A stretch of DNA of 64,000 bases, from positions 6,446,501 through 6,510,500 of the forward strand of contig NZ_CP077093.1 of assembly GCF_014268755.2 (NCBI RefSeq), read 5' to 3'. Positions 7,415 through 16,412 of this stretch are shown in pieces. Made by a program: the position numbers and the translations under genes. The notes under the pieces were generated by a model. That model was not told the DNA's origin and ran no database searches. It saw nothing but the letters and a program-made list of their open reading frames with translations. How positions within the stretch are numbered: the first letter of the stretch is position 1; every line of letters starts with the position of its first letter. This DNA comes from Pseudomonas vanderleydeniana. GTDB taxonomy: Bacteria > Pseudomonadota > Gammaproteobacteria > Pseudomonadales > Pseudomonadaceae.

Positions 7415-8596
7415 ATGACGCTACACATCCCGACCCTGCTCATTGTGTCGGTGTTCATCTTTTGCGTGATGGGCCTGCTGACCCTGCACGCCTGGAGCCG
7501 TGAGACCCGCGAGCGACCGCTCGCCTACCTCGGCAGCATGATGCTGCTGGTATCGCTGGGCATGCTGCTGGTGAGCCTGCGCGGCCTGGGCGTCGACTTC
7601 GTGCCCGTGGTGCTGGGCAATATCGCACTGTTGCTGGGCGCGGCGATGAACTGGACGGCGATGCGTGTCCTGGCCGGACGAGCACCGTGGCTACCGGGGA
7701 TCCTGGCCGGTGTGGTGACCTGGCTGATCCTGTGCCTGGTACCCGCGTTCATGGAGTCGCTGAGTGCCCGGGTCACCGCCTACTCGCTGCTGACCGTCGC
7801 TTATGGCTCCGCCACCGTGCTGGAGTTCTGGCGCAGCCAGAGGAGCCTCGAAGTCTCCTACCTGCCAGCGTTTCTGCTGACCTTGCTGCACACCGTGTTC
7901 TATTGCATCCGCGCGGTCTATGACACGGGCCTGGGGCAGGACCAGGCCCTGGCCGGCGCCGGCAAGGGCACCTCATTTTTCTCGTTCATGCTGTTCGAAG
8001 CGATGGTCTACGTGATCGGCATTGCCTACATGACCCTGGCAATGGTCAAGGAGCGCGCCGAGTTGCGCTTCAAGGCGGCCGCCTACAGCGATGCCCTGAC
8101 CGGCATCGGCAACCGCCGCGCCTTCATGAGCCGCAGTGAACAGCTGCTGGAGAGCTGCAAGCGGCGTGGCACGGTGGTTGCGCTGCTGCTCTGCGACCTC
8201 GACCACTTCAAGCGCCTGAACGACACCTTTGGCCACGCCGTGGGCGACCAGGCGCTGATCGCCTTCAGCCGCGTCATGAGCCGGACATTGCACAAGCTGG
8301 ACGTGTTCGGGCGCATTGGCGGGGAAGAATTCGCCTGCCTGCTGGAAAGCGACGAGGCTGCAGCCGTCGACGTGGCGGAACGTATCCGCCTGGAGTTCGC
8401 CGCGCTGCCCCTGCTCGAGCCGGGACTGCTCAGCGTCAGCATCGGCGTGGTGACGACACGGGAGAACGGGCACGACCTGTCACGACTGCTGTCCCTGGCG
8501 GACGAGGCACTCTACGGGGCCAAGGGCAAGGGCCGCAACCGGGTGGAGGTGGCGCCGGGCAGCGCTGCAGCCTGGCTCATGGAGGATCAGGGATAG
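7415..8596 (+). CDS. Membrane diguanylate cyclase (GGDEF)
   Basis: This 393-residue protein has six or seven hydrophobic segments in residues 5-210, resembling a 7TM-type sensor module. A C-terminal GGDEF domain carries an active-type GGEEF at about residue 302 and DALTGIGNRRAF at about 227. It should make cyclic di-GMP from two GTP at the inner membrane. The inhibitory RxxD site reads HKLD, so product inhibition is probably lost. ATG 7415 has GGAGC upstream. It follows the c-di-GMP/LRR pair on the same strand. Its stop overlaps the convergent magF stop by 10 bp. Confidence 0.9.
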   Translation: MTLHIPTLLIVSVFIFCVMGLLTLHAWSRETRERPLAYLGSMMLLVSLGMLLVSLRGLGVDFVPVVLGNIALLLGAAMNWTAMRVLAGRAPWLPGILAGVVTWLILCLVPAFMESLSARVTAYSLLTVAYGSATVLEFWRSQRSLEVSYLPAFLLTLLHTVFYCIRAVYDTGLGQDQALAGAGKGTSFFSFMLFEAMVYVIGIAYMTLAMVKERAELRFKAAAYSDALTGIGNRRAFMSRSEQLLESCKRRGTVVALLLCDLDHFKRLNDTFGHAVGDQALIAFSRVMSRTLHKLDVFGRIGGEEFACLLESDEAAAVDVAERIRLEFAALPLLEPGLLSVSIGVVTTRENGHDLSRLLSLADEALYGAKGKGRNRVEVAPGSAAAWLMEDQG

Positions 8597-9396
8597 CTGA
8601 ACTTGCGCACCAGCGTCAGTTCGCCCGGTGCACGCATCGGGACGATGAACGACTCCATCTTCTCGTTCACCGTGCCCTCTTCCGTGATCAGCGTGATCTT
8701 CGCCGTGGTCAACGCCTGTACGGCGTTTTCCTGGCCGCCGTCCTCGTCGTCATCGCTGCGGTAGCCACCGCCGTAGTAGTTCACGTAGATCAGGTACTGG
8801 CCCTTGATCGGCGCGGGCATGGAGAAGATCTCCGGGCCGTAACCGGTGGTGACGTCGACGTCCAGCGAGCCGCCGTTGGGCGCCGTGCGGTCGCCGTACC
8901 AGATGTGCGCGCCGTCCGGGGTGACCACGTGCAGGTCGAGGTCGGTGTGGTCGCTGTCCCAGGACAGCAGGATGCGCAGCTTGGCCTTGGTCGCACCGCC
9001 GGAGTTGAGGAACTGCACGCGCTTGCGCTGCTGCCCGTCGGGGCTGCGGACCTCGACGCTGTTGGTGCCGTTGGGGAAGGCGAACGGCCGGTCGAAGTTG
9101 CCAGCGGCATCGATCTTCAGCGGCATGCTCACGCCGTTGACGATGAGGTTGCCCGGCTCGCGGGCATTCTTCGGCGCGCCCTTGATCTGGCCCATGATCC
9201 GCGCCGTGTCGGCCTGGCCCAGTGGCGTATTGACCGACGAGGCCGGGTAGTTGACGGTCTGGCTGTAGTTTTCGCCATCCGACGAACCCTGGCGCCATCC
9301 TCCGCGCGGGGTGTCGAGCTTGATCTCGGCTTGGGCCGTGCTCAACGCCGTCAGGGCGACGAGGAACAGGGCTACGGTTGGGATACGCAATGTCAT
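8587..9396 (-). CDS. magF: MagF: DUF2135 periplasmic protein, last gene of the mag operon
   Basis: This 269-residue secreted protein has a signal peptide (residues 1-23, ending LSTAQA). The DUF2135 core lies at about 145-210: LRILLSWDSDHTDLDLHVV, TPDGAHIWYG and YLIYVNYYGG. It is homologous to E. coli YfaP and to MagF, reported in P. aeruginosa with the alpha-2-macroglobulin MagD. The DxDLHV pattern is typical of a beta-sandwich that may bind metal. It is paralogous to magA at the other end of the operon. It starts 3 nt after magE. Its precise role is unknown; association with MagD at the envelope is inferred from the family. Confidence 0.85.
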   Translation of the reverse strand: MTLRIPTVALFLVALTALSTAQAEIKLDTPRGGWRQGSSDGENYSQTVNYPASSVNTPLGQADTARIMGQIKGAPKNAREPGNLIVNGVSMPLKIDAAGNFDRPFAFPNGTNSVEVRSPDGQQRKRVQFLNSGGATKAKLRILLSWDSDHTDLDLHVVTPDGAHIWYGDRTAPNGGSLDVDVTTGYGPEIFSMPAPIKGQYLIYVNYYGGGYRSDDDEDGGQENAVQALTTAKITLITEEGTVNEKMESFIVPMRAPGELTLVRKFSYP

Positions 9397-9399
9397 GGC

Positions 9400-11043
9400 C
9401 TATTCCAGTAACAGGTGGCGGGCAAGCCCTTCGATGTAGTCTTCGTCCTGGCCGTTCGGGTGGGCTTCGAATGCCAGGTGCAGGTATTCATGGGTCAGGT
9501 CGAGGCGGTCCTGCTGGGTCAGCACGCCGCGCACGTAGATGCGCTGACGCTCGCGGTCGACATACGGGCGACCGAACGACACGCGGCAGACGGCGAAGCG
9601 GCTCAGTTCGTTATAGCCGACTTCCCGGTCCAGCCGCTGGCGCCAGACCCGGCGCTGCTTGAGCAGCCACTCCTGGGCCGCCGGCAAGGGGTCGCAGGAG
9701 GCCACCGGGTTGTCCCAGCGACTCAGGCTCGCCCGCGGGTAGGCGTGCTGCAGGATCTGGTCGTAGCGCGCGCCGTTGCTGGCCTGCTCCACGGCCTGCT
9801 GCCAGGACAGCTTGTCCGGGCCGGACAGCTCGGAGTGATAGGTCACCGGGCTGCCGGCCAGCACCAGATCGCTGGTCCAGGCGGCGATGGCGCGCGCCTC
9901 GGCCGTGGCCGGTCGCGGTGCCACGCGCTGGCGACTGCTGCTGTCGTCGATGCTCAGGCAGTCACCGCTACGCCCAGCGTTCTGCAACAGGTAGCTGCGG
10001 ATCGCCACGGCCAGGGCCTTGGCCGCCTCGACCGGTTCGCTCTTGGCCTCGCGCTGCAGGACCCGGGCGACGTATTCCTCGCGATCGAGCCGGGCCACCA
10101 GTTGTGGCTGGCCGGCGTTGTTCAGCAGGAACAGTTCACCGGCGCTTTCGATGTCGAGTTGGTTGCCGTTGGCGAAGTCGACCCGGTAGCGACCTTGCAG
10201 GCCACCCTCCGCAGCCGCTTGCCCATCGGCACGGCTGACGCCCTTGAGCGGGTAGCGCGAGAACAGCTCGACCTGCACGCAGCGCCCGGCGTCCTCCGCC
10301 CGGGGTGCTGGCAGGAAGCTGCCGAGCACGTCCGAATAGTGCCGCAACACCATCTGGCTGGTACCGCGACCACCGGCCCAGAGCGGCGTCCCGTCCGCCA
10401 GCCAGCCGGCGAAGCCGCCCTGGCGCGACTGTGGGTCCTGGTCGCCGAGCCAGCTCCAGGTCTTGACCCGCAGGCGCCCACCTAGCACCGCCACTGCCTG
10501 GCCGTCGGCAGCGTTGAGCACCACGTCGAGCAGCAGCTTGCGCGCACTGTCCTGGGCCGGCAGCGTGCGCAACGCTTCCAGCAGTTGAACGACGGGAACG
10601 CGGGTCTGCGGCTGCAACCGCTCGAGGCCGAGCAGCCACTCCGGAGCCTGGCGCGCCTGCCAGTAGCTGCGCCACTGGACGGGATCAATGTCCAGGCGCC
10701 TGGGATCGAAGTACAGGCCACAGGAGCGGACCAGCGCCGCCTCACGGGCGATGCTGCCGCCCGGGGTGCAGCAATAGACTTCTTCGTGATCCTGGCCATG
10801 GCAGTCGTAGGCTGGCTCCTGCCGGTCGGTGTCCACCAGCCAGGCATAGACGAACAGTTTCCACAGGCTGCCCAACGGCGTCTGCAAGTCCGCCGGCAGC
10901 GGCTCGCGACCGAGCACCTGGGTGGTGTTCAACTGCACCAGCTCGTAGCCGTCAGCGGTTTTCCAGGCCAGGCGCAGCGGCGCCTCCTCTGCCGTCGCCA
11001 GCAGAGGAAGGATGCACAGCAGCCAGGTCAGCGAGCGGATCAT
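9400..11043 (-). CDS. magE: MagE: DUF2300 secreted protein with SxxK, SpoIID-like and HEXXH motifs
   Basis: This 547-residue protein is homologous to E. coli YfaQ (DUF2300) and has a signal peptide at residues 1-18. The N-terminal part carries S59-L-W-K62 (PLGSLWKLF), like the SxxK motif of penicillin-binding proteins and class D beta-lactamases. The middle part (about 345-390) has EAKSEPVEAAKALAVAIRSY, resembling SpoIID/LytB. The extreme C-terminus has HEYLH (518-522) with Glu538 downstream, a zinc-peptidase-like pattern. These motifs point to peptidoglycan contact, but whether any site is active is unknown. ATG 11043 follows the magD stop by one base (TGACATG), a coupled junction. An upstream in-frame start inside magD is unlikely. 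Confidence 0.8.
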   Translation of the reverse strand: MIRSLTWLLCILPLLATAEEAPLRLAWKTADGYELVQLNTTQVLGREPLPADLQTPLGSLWKLFVYAWLVDTDRQEPAYDCHGQDHEEVYCCTPGGSIAREAALVRSCGLYFDPRRLDIDPVQWRSYWQARQAPEWLLGLERLQPQTRVPVVQLLEALRTLPAQDSARKLLLDVVLNAADGQAVAVLGGRLRVKTWSWLGDQDPQSRQGGFAGWLADGTPLWAGGRGTSQMVLRHYSDVLGSFLPAPRAEDAGRCVQVELFSRYPLKGVSRADGQAAAEGGLQGRYRVDFANGNQLDIESAGELFLLNNAGQPQLVARLDREEYVARVLQREAKSEPVEAAKALAVAIRSYLLQNAGRSGDCLSIDDSSSRQRVAPRPATAEARAIAAWTSDLVLAGSPVTYHSELSGPDKLSWQQAVEQASNGARYDQILQHAYPRASLSRWDNPVASCDPLPAAQEWLLKQRRVWRQRLDREVGYNELSRFAVCRVSFGRPYVDRERQRIYVRGVLTQQDRLDLTHEYLHLAFEAHPNGQDEDYIEGLARHLLLE

Positions 11044-11044
11044 G

Positions 11045-14000
11045 TCATTCGACCGTGACTTGTCCGAGGGCTGCCTTCTGTTCCTGGGCCTGGTGCTCCG
11101 GCGCATAGATCTGACTGAAGCGCGCTGGCGGCAGCTTGAACTGGCCCTTCTGCGAGAAGCGGATCAGGTGGCGCACGCGCACTTCGCCGTTGAGGCTGTT
11201 GACCGGCACGCCATAGGCCATCTGCCCGGGCTCGAAGTGTGCCTTCTCCAGTGGCGTGGCCTCCTCACCGGCCAGGCCGGCCAGGTTGACACCCCAGGTG
11301 GTGCGCTCGACATCCGCACCCGGCGGCAGCGGCAGCTCGAGCATGCCGTAGCGCACCGGCTTGGCAGCCTTGCTGGTGAGGGTCACTTCGTCCAGGTAGA
11401 GGCTGTCGCTGGACAGCGGCTTGTCGCCCACGGCCTTGAGGCTGAAGGTATTGGCGTCGCCATCCGGCACCAGTTCCAGCAGGCGGCGCCTGATCTGCAC
11501 CGGCAGGTCGGCGGCGGCCTTGCCCTGGCTGAGGTAGCTCAGGCTGGCCCGCAGCGGACGTTCCTGGGCACCGCTCAGGGTCAGCACGCTCGGTACGCCC
11601 TGGCCTTGCCACTGCCAGTAGGCCTCACCGGTGCTGCCCTGGCGAACCTGCCAGCCTTCACCCGGCGTCAGGTTGACCATTTTCGGGGTCTGCTCGACGC
11701 TGCGCTGCAGCCAGGTCAATGCCAGGGCACGCTCCAGGGTGGATTGCTGCGGCAGCAGGCGCTGCAGCAGGTCCTGGGCCTGCTCGGCATTGAACGGCTT
11801 GAGCGACAGGTTCAGCGCCGTGGCGAACGGTTGCGCACTGGCGCCTAGGCGCTGTTCGGCCGCCGGCAGTTGCTTGCTGAACGCGTCCGGCAAGGCAACC
11901 TTGCCCTGGCGCGCCAGCGCGGCGGTCAGTACCCGCGCGCTGGCCAGGCCCAGGGCCGAGTCCGGCGCGCCCATGACCACGCTGTCTTCACCATCATCCA
12001 GCAGATTGGCATCGGCGCCCTCGCCGGCTTTCGCCAGCTCGTCCATCAGGCCGCTGAGCAGGGTGTTGACCGGCAGTTGCATCTCCTTGGCGAACGACAG
12101 CACCAGCGCCCGTTGCAGCAACGGCGTGGCGCCAGCCTGCTTGCCATAGACGTCCAGCACCCGCTGCCAGTGCTCCGGCGGCAGGCTCACGCCCAGGGCC
12201 TTGCTGGCGTACCAGTCGGCGTAATAGGCGTAGCCGGTGAGGAAGGCATCCGGCGTGACGTCCTCGCCCCACCAGGTGAACCAGGCCTCGGGGCCTGCCA
12301 TCGATACCAGGCGCAGGCGGCTGTTCTGCAGGATCAGGCGCAGGCGATCGCGGATCTGCGCGTTACCCGACAACGCCGGGTAGGCGATGCTCAGCGGCAG
12401 CAACTGGCTGGCGGTCTGCTCGACGCCACCGTAGGGGTAGCTGAGCAGGTCGTCGAGGCTGGCGCGGAACAGCGCCTGCGGGCTGTCGTCGAGGCGCAGG
12501 CGAATGTCGCTGGCATCGGCCGGCAAGCTCAACGGGGTATCGCCACTGGCAACGCTGAGGCTCTGGCTCTGGGTCACCTGCCAGCCGTCGCCGACGGCGG
12601 TGAGGCGCACGGCCAGGGTGTCCTGGGCCTTGCCGTTCTGTTGCAGTTCGGCCGTCCAGTCGCCGCCGCTCAGGGCGGTCGCCGGCAGCGCGATATAGTT
12701 GACGCCCTTGTTCAGCGACAGCGGCAGGCGCTGTTCCTGGCCGGCGTAGCGGATCAGCAGTTCGGCCTTGGCCGGCTTGTCGTCCTGGCTGAAGGCGAAC
12801 AGGCCGAGCTTGGGCTGGTCGCCGTTGCGGAAGTGGGTCGGGCCACTCCACTTCAGGTACAGCGGCTTGTCGGAACGGATGAACTGGTTGCGCTGACCCA
12901 CCTGCCCGGCGTCGGAGATGGCCCGGGCGGTGATGCGCCAGCGGGTCAGCGAGTCCGGCATGCGGAAGGTGAAACGCACCTTGCCATTGGCATCGGTGAC
13001 CAGTTCCGGCTGCCAGGCGGCGGTGTCGACGTCTTCGCGACGCGGCCGCTCCAGCACCTTGACCCCACGCTCGCTGCGGTTGGCCTTGCCTGGCGCGCCA
13101 GGGCTGCCCGGCAGGGCCACGTCGTAGCTGATGAACGACAGGCTGGCGCTGGTACGCACGTTGTTGCGCCGCGGGTGGTAGAAGAACTGGTCGATGCTCG
13201 GCGCCACTTCCGGCTGCAGGGCATAAATCATTTCGTCCACCACGCTGACGGTCAGGTGCGCCGGGATCGGCTTGCCGGCGAACTGGGTGATCAGGTCCAC
13301 CGAGACGGTATCGCCCGGCTGGTAGCTGTCCTTGTCGGTGGCGATGGCCACGTCGATCTGCGGCGTGGCGACCTTGAGGCCGGCGTTCTGGAAGCTGTAC
13401 TCACCGCCCTTGGTGTAGAGCACCGAGAAGGTCAGGTTGGGGGCGAAGTTATCCTTCACCGGAATCCGTGCGCGGTACTGGTTGGCGCTGATCTTCTCCA
13501 GGCGCAGCCAGTCGGCGCCCTTGGACAGCAGCGCGGTGGCCTCGACCTTGTCGCGCTCCAGCGACAGCAGTGCGTCGTTGACCGGTTCCGGGAAGGTGAT
13601 CAGTGCCAGGGCTTCGTCACCGGCGTGATACTCGGGCTTGTCGAGCAGGATCTCGACGGTACCGGGCACGGCTTTCACACCGTCGCCGGTGACCGAGTGG
13701 CCGGCGGCGCCGAGGATGCGCTCGTGGTCATCCTTGAGCGACAGGTTGTAGGTGCCGGGACGATCGAAGGTGACGCTGAAACCCTTGTCGCCGGCCGCCA
13801 GCTTGCCGCCACCGGTGGTCTGGTCCTCCAGGCGCACCCAGCTGTAGCTGCTTGGTTTGCTGGCGTTGGCCTGCTCCACGCCGGACTCGTTGGCGTAGCT
13901 GAACGCGACCGTCTCGCCACTGGCGCTGAAACGCTGCGGGGCCGACAGGCTGTAGCGCGAAGCGCCACGCTCGATGAGGATCTCCTTGGTGGTCTTGACC

Positions 14001-15616
14001 CGGTACGCGGCGCCATCGCTGGCGAACACGGTGAGCATGTAGCGGCTGGGCTTCTCCGCGGCCGGCAGGTCGAGTGCGGCCTGGCCCTTGTCGTCGGTGG
14101 TCAGCTCGGCGCTGGTCAGTTCCACCGGGAATTGCCCGAGGTACTGCAGTTCGTTGTCGACCATCGACAGTTGCTGGGCGCGCAGGGTCAGTTGCACCCG
14201 TGCGTCGGCCACCGGCTTGCCGTCCGGGTACAGCAGTTGCAGCTTGCCCTTGACCGGCTCGCCGGTGCGGAAGTCCTGCTTGGCCAGGTCCAGGGAAATC
14301 TCGAAGTGCGGCTTGATGTACTCGGCGACGCGGAAGGCGCTGCTGTAGGTCTGGTCGCGGTAGGTGAAACGCAGTTCGTAGCCGCCGGCCACGGCATTGT
14401 CCGGCAGCTGGAAACGGCCCTGGGTACCGGCCTTGCCGTCCAGGTTCAGGTCCAGGGTCTGCAGCGTGGTGCCGGTGGCATCGAGCACGCTGACCCGCAC
14501 CGGGGCGCCGGTCGGGTTGACCGAGTCACGGGCGTTCTTGAATTCGCGACCGACGATCTTCAGCGACACCCAATCCCCCGGCCGGTACAGCGGCCGGTCG
14601 GTGAAGGCGTAGAGCTTGGTGTCGTAGATTTCGCTGTCGTAGTAGAAGTTCTCGGAGACGAACACCCCGCCCTCGTCATCCTCGCCGATCATGAACGAGC
14701 GCTCCGGGCTGACGTGCTTGAGGCGCAACAGGCCGTCGGCATCGGTCTCGCCGCTGCTCATCACGCCCAGGCCGTCGGTCCACAGCACCTTGACCTTGGG
14801 CACCGAGCTGCCTTCATGCTTGCGCGCAGCCCAGACCATCAGCTCGTCACCGGCGATCTTGCTCACGGCCACGGTGTTGGAGACGAACACCACGGTGGTC
14901 GCGCGGTATTTGCCGACCAGCGCCTCGACCAGGTACAGGCCCGGTTTCAGCTTGCCCAGCGGAATGTAGACGTTACCCGGTGCGACGCTGACGAACTGGC
15001 TGGAGGAGCCGGCCAGGTCGACACCCTTCGGCGGCTGGATCGGCTTGGCGTCCCACAGCGGGTAGCGGAACTGGCTGACCAGCGGCAGGCCCGGCAGCGG
15101 CGCGTATTGCGGCGGGTTGTCGTACGGAGTCGGCCGATTGAAGCTGTCGCCCATCTTCAGTTCCGGCACTTGCTCGGTCACCTGCTTGCGCGACTCGTAG
15201 GAGAACGCCCGCTGCATCACCCGGCGGGACTTGCGGTACCAGTTGTCCCACAGGTAGGCCAGGGTGTTGGACAGCCCCTCGCCCTTGAACTGGCCGTCGC
15301 TGACCACCCGGTGCAGGTTCTTCTGGCGCTTGAGGAATTCCAGCGGCTGGTCGATGCGGTACACGCGGATGTCCGCGCCGCCATACGGTTCCATGCGGAA
15401 GCGCCGGTAGTCACGGCCCGGCGCTTCAAGGCGGACCAGCGCCTGCTCGTCACTGGCGAAGCTGCTGTCGGCGAGCAGGAAGAAGCTTTCACCGGCAATC
15501 GGCGTGTAGTTGCTCGGCGCAACCGAGTCGTCGGCGGCACCTGCGGCGACCGGCAACAGCACGGCCAGGGCGAAAACCATTCGGGATAACAGACGCATCA
15601 TGGAAGACCCGTTCAT
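11045..15616 (-). CDS. magD: MagD: bacterial alpha-2-macroglobulin (YfaS type)
   Basis: This large periplasmic alpha-2-macroglobulin homologue of 1523 residues has a signal peptide (about residues 1-27, ending PVAAGA). It has a run of MG beta-sandwich domains (for example [12 protein letters not shown] at about 365) and a complement-like helical region. The thioester site reads GGVEQ at about 1063-1067, where thioester-bearing relatives have CxEQ, so the cysteine is missing. This matches the YfaS/MagD class, which cannot cross-link covalently. In P. aeruginosa MagD is reported to bind partner Mag proteins and PBP1b. ATG 15616 overlaps the magC stop (ATGA); two in-frame ATGs at 15601 and 15598 are alternatives. 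No good Shine-Dalgarno precedes it, so translational coupling is likely. Confidence 0.93.
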   Translation of the reverse strand: MNGSSMMRLLSRMVFALAVLLPVAAGAADDSVAPSNYTPIAGESFFLLADSSFASDEQALVRLEAPGRDYRRFRMEPYGGADIRVYRIDQPLEFLKRQKNLHRVVSDGQFKGEGLSNTLAYLWDNWYRKSRRVMQRAFSYESRKQVTEQVPELKMGDSFNRPTPYDNPPQYAPLPGLPLVSQFRYPLWDAKPIQPPKGVDLAGSSSQFVSVAPGNVYIPLGKLKPGLYLVEALVGKYRATTVVFVSNTVAVSKIAGDELMVWAARKHEGSSVPKVKVLWTDGLGVMSSGETDADGLLRLKHVSPERSFMIGEDDEGGVFVSENFYYDSEIYDTKLYAFTDRPLYRPGDWVSLKIVGREFKNARDSVNPTGAPVRVSVLDATGTTLQTLDLNLDGKAGTQGRFQLPDNAVAGGYELRFTYRDQTYSSAFRVAEYIKPHFEISLDLAKQDFRTGEPVKGKLQLLYPDGKPVADARVQLTLRAQQLSMVDNELQYLGQFPVELTSAELTTDDKGQAALDLPAAEKPSRYMLTVFASDGAAYRVKTTKEILIERGASRYSLSAPQRFSASGETVAFSYANESGVEQANASKPSSYSWVRLEDQTTGGGKLAAGDKGFSVTFDRPGTYNLSLKDDHERILGAAGHSVTGDGVKAVPGTVEILLDKPEYHAGDEALALITFPEPVNDALLSLERDKVEATALLSKGADWLRLEKISANQYRARIPVKDNFAPNLTFSVLYTKGGEYSFQNAGLKVATPQIDVAIATDKDSYQPGDTVSVDLITQFAGKPIPAHLTVSVVDEMIYALQPEVAPSIDQFFYHPRRNNVRTSASLSFISYDVALPGSPGAPGKANRSERGVKVLERPRREDVDTAAWQPELVTDANGKVRFTFRMPDSLTRWRITARAISDAGQVGQRNQFIRSDKPLYLKWSGPTHFRNGDQPKLGLFAFSQDDKPAKAELLIRYAGQEQRLPLSLNKGVNYIALPATALSGGDWTAELQQNGKAQDTLAVRLTAVGDGWQVTQSQSLSVASGDTPLSLPADASDIRLRLDDSPQALFRASLDDLLSYPYGGVEQTASQLLPLSIAYPALSGNAQIRDRLRLILQNSRLRLVSMAGPEAWFTWWGEDVTPDAFLTGYAYYADWYASKALGVSLPPEHWQRVLDVYGKQAGATPLLQRALVLSFAKEMQLPVNTLLSGLMDELAKAGEGADANLLDDGEDSVVMGAPDSALGLASARVLTAALARQGKVALPDAFSKQLPAAEQRLGASAQPFATALNLSLKPFNAEQAQDLLQRLLPQQSTLERALALTWLQRSVEQTPKMVNLTPGEGWQVRQGSTGEAYWQWQGQGVPSVLTLSGAQERPLRASLSYLSQGKAAADLPVQIRRRLLELVPDGDANTFSLKAVGDKPLSSDSLYLDEVTLTSKAAKPVRYGMLELPLPPGADVERTTWGVNLAGLAGEEATPLEKAHFEPGQMAYGVPVNSLNGEVRVRHLIRFSQKGQFKLPPARFSQIYAPEHQAQEQKAALGQVTVE

Positions 15617-16242
15617 CGAGAGAGGAAGTTCAGCCGGTAGACGCCGATGAAGTTGGGGTTCGTTGCATCGGGTATCCATCGGGTGTCCTTCCATGTCATG
15701 AGTTGCTGCACGCTGGCGGAGCGCATGCCGTTGTCGGTGGGGGTGGTGGTGCCGGTGTGATAGGCGATGTTGCGGCCCATCCAGATCATCAGGTGCTGGT
15801 CGTCGCCCTGGTCGAAGAACAGCAGGTCACCGGGCCGCGCCTGGTTGAGGTCGCGGCTGACCAGCTGGCTGTTGAACTGGATCAGCTTGATCGCGTTGAC
15901 GTAGGGCCCGACCTTGCCGCCACCCTGCTGCCATTGCTGGGCCAGCTTGCGCTGGCTGTCGCTCAGGGTCAGCTCGGGTGGCAGGTAGCGGTTGGACAGG
16001 CCATTGGCCCGCAACCACTTGTCATCGTGTTGCTTGAGCGCCTCGTTGGCGGCGAAGCGCACCAGGCCGGCGCAGTCCTGCTGGTACCAGCGCGGACTCG
16101 GGCCCTGGGTCAGCTGCTCCTGGGCGATGCGCACGAACCAGGCGCGGAACACCTGGGATTGCTCGACATCCAGGGCGGGTGTTTCGACGGCGAATGCCGA
16201 CGTGCTGAACAGCAGCGCCAGTACGCACAGGCGCCCCCTCAC
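15613..16242 (-). CDS. magC: MagC: DUF1175 protein with NlpC/P60-like Cys-His motifs
   Basis: This 209-residue secreted protein is homologous to E. coli YfaT (DUF1175). GTG 16242 gives a clean signal peptide ([18 protein letters not shown]). The open frame continues upstream to 16443, but that part is translated REPIN sequence. The mature protein has [16 protein letters not shown] (Cys57) and RPGDLLFF followed by QHLMIWMG (His150). These correspond in order and spacing to the catalytic Cys and His blocks of NlpC/P60 peptidoglycan peptidases. Activity is inferred, not shown. It overlaps magD by 4 nt. The REPIN separates it from magB. Confidence 0.82.
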   Translation of the reverse strand: MRGRLCVLALLFSTSAFAVETPALDVEQSQVFRAWFVRIAQEQLTQGPSPRWYQQDCAGLVRFAANEALKQHDDKWLRANGLSNRYLPPELTLSDSQRKLAQQWQQGGGKVGPYVNAIKLIQFNSQLVSRDLNQARPGDLLFFDQGDDQHLMIWMGRNIAYHTGTTTPTDNGMRSASVQQLMTWKDTRWIPDATNPNFIGVYRLNFLSR

Positions 16243-16243
16243 C

Positions 16244-16374
16244 GTGGCGAGTGGGCTTGCCCACGCTCGGCTGCGCAGCGGCCGCAAAGCCAGCCACCGC
16301 GTTGCATCAGCCAGGCCCCGTTCGCAGGTTTCAGGGCTGCCATGCAGCCCAGCGTGGGCAAGCCCACTCGCCAC
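16244..16374. repeat. REPIN between magB and magC
   Basis: Two inverted REP arms, GTGGCGAGTGGGCTTGCCCA at 16244 and its near-perfect complement ending at 16374, enclose a variable spacer. The element begins 1-2 bases upstream of the magC start codon and fills most of the magB-magC gap. It will fold as a large hairpin in the operon mRNA. Confidence 0.85.
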
Positions 16375-16412
16375 AGCCGTGCAACGTTGCCAGGCGGTGC
16401 TGAACATGGACG

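Noticed and set aside
2400..8600. Prophage or defence island around the CI-like repressor
   Set aside because: No integrase, structural, lysis or nuclease genes are present, and flanking genes are core.
11870..15589. Plus-strand open frame of 1239 codons opposite magD
   Set aside because: It is an antisense shadow with a biased composition. MagD on the minus strand has a signal peptide and the family pattern.
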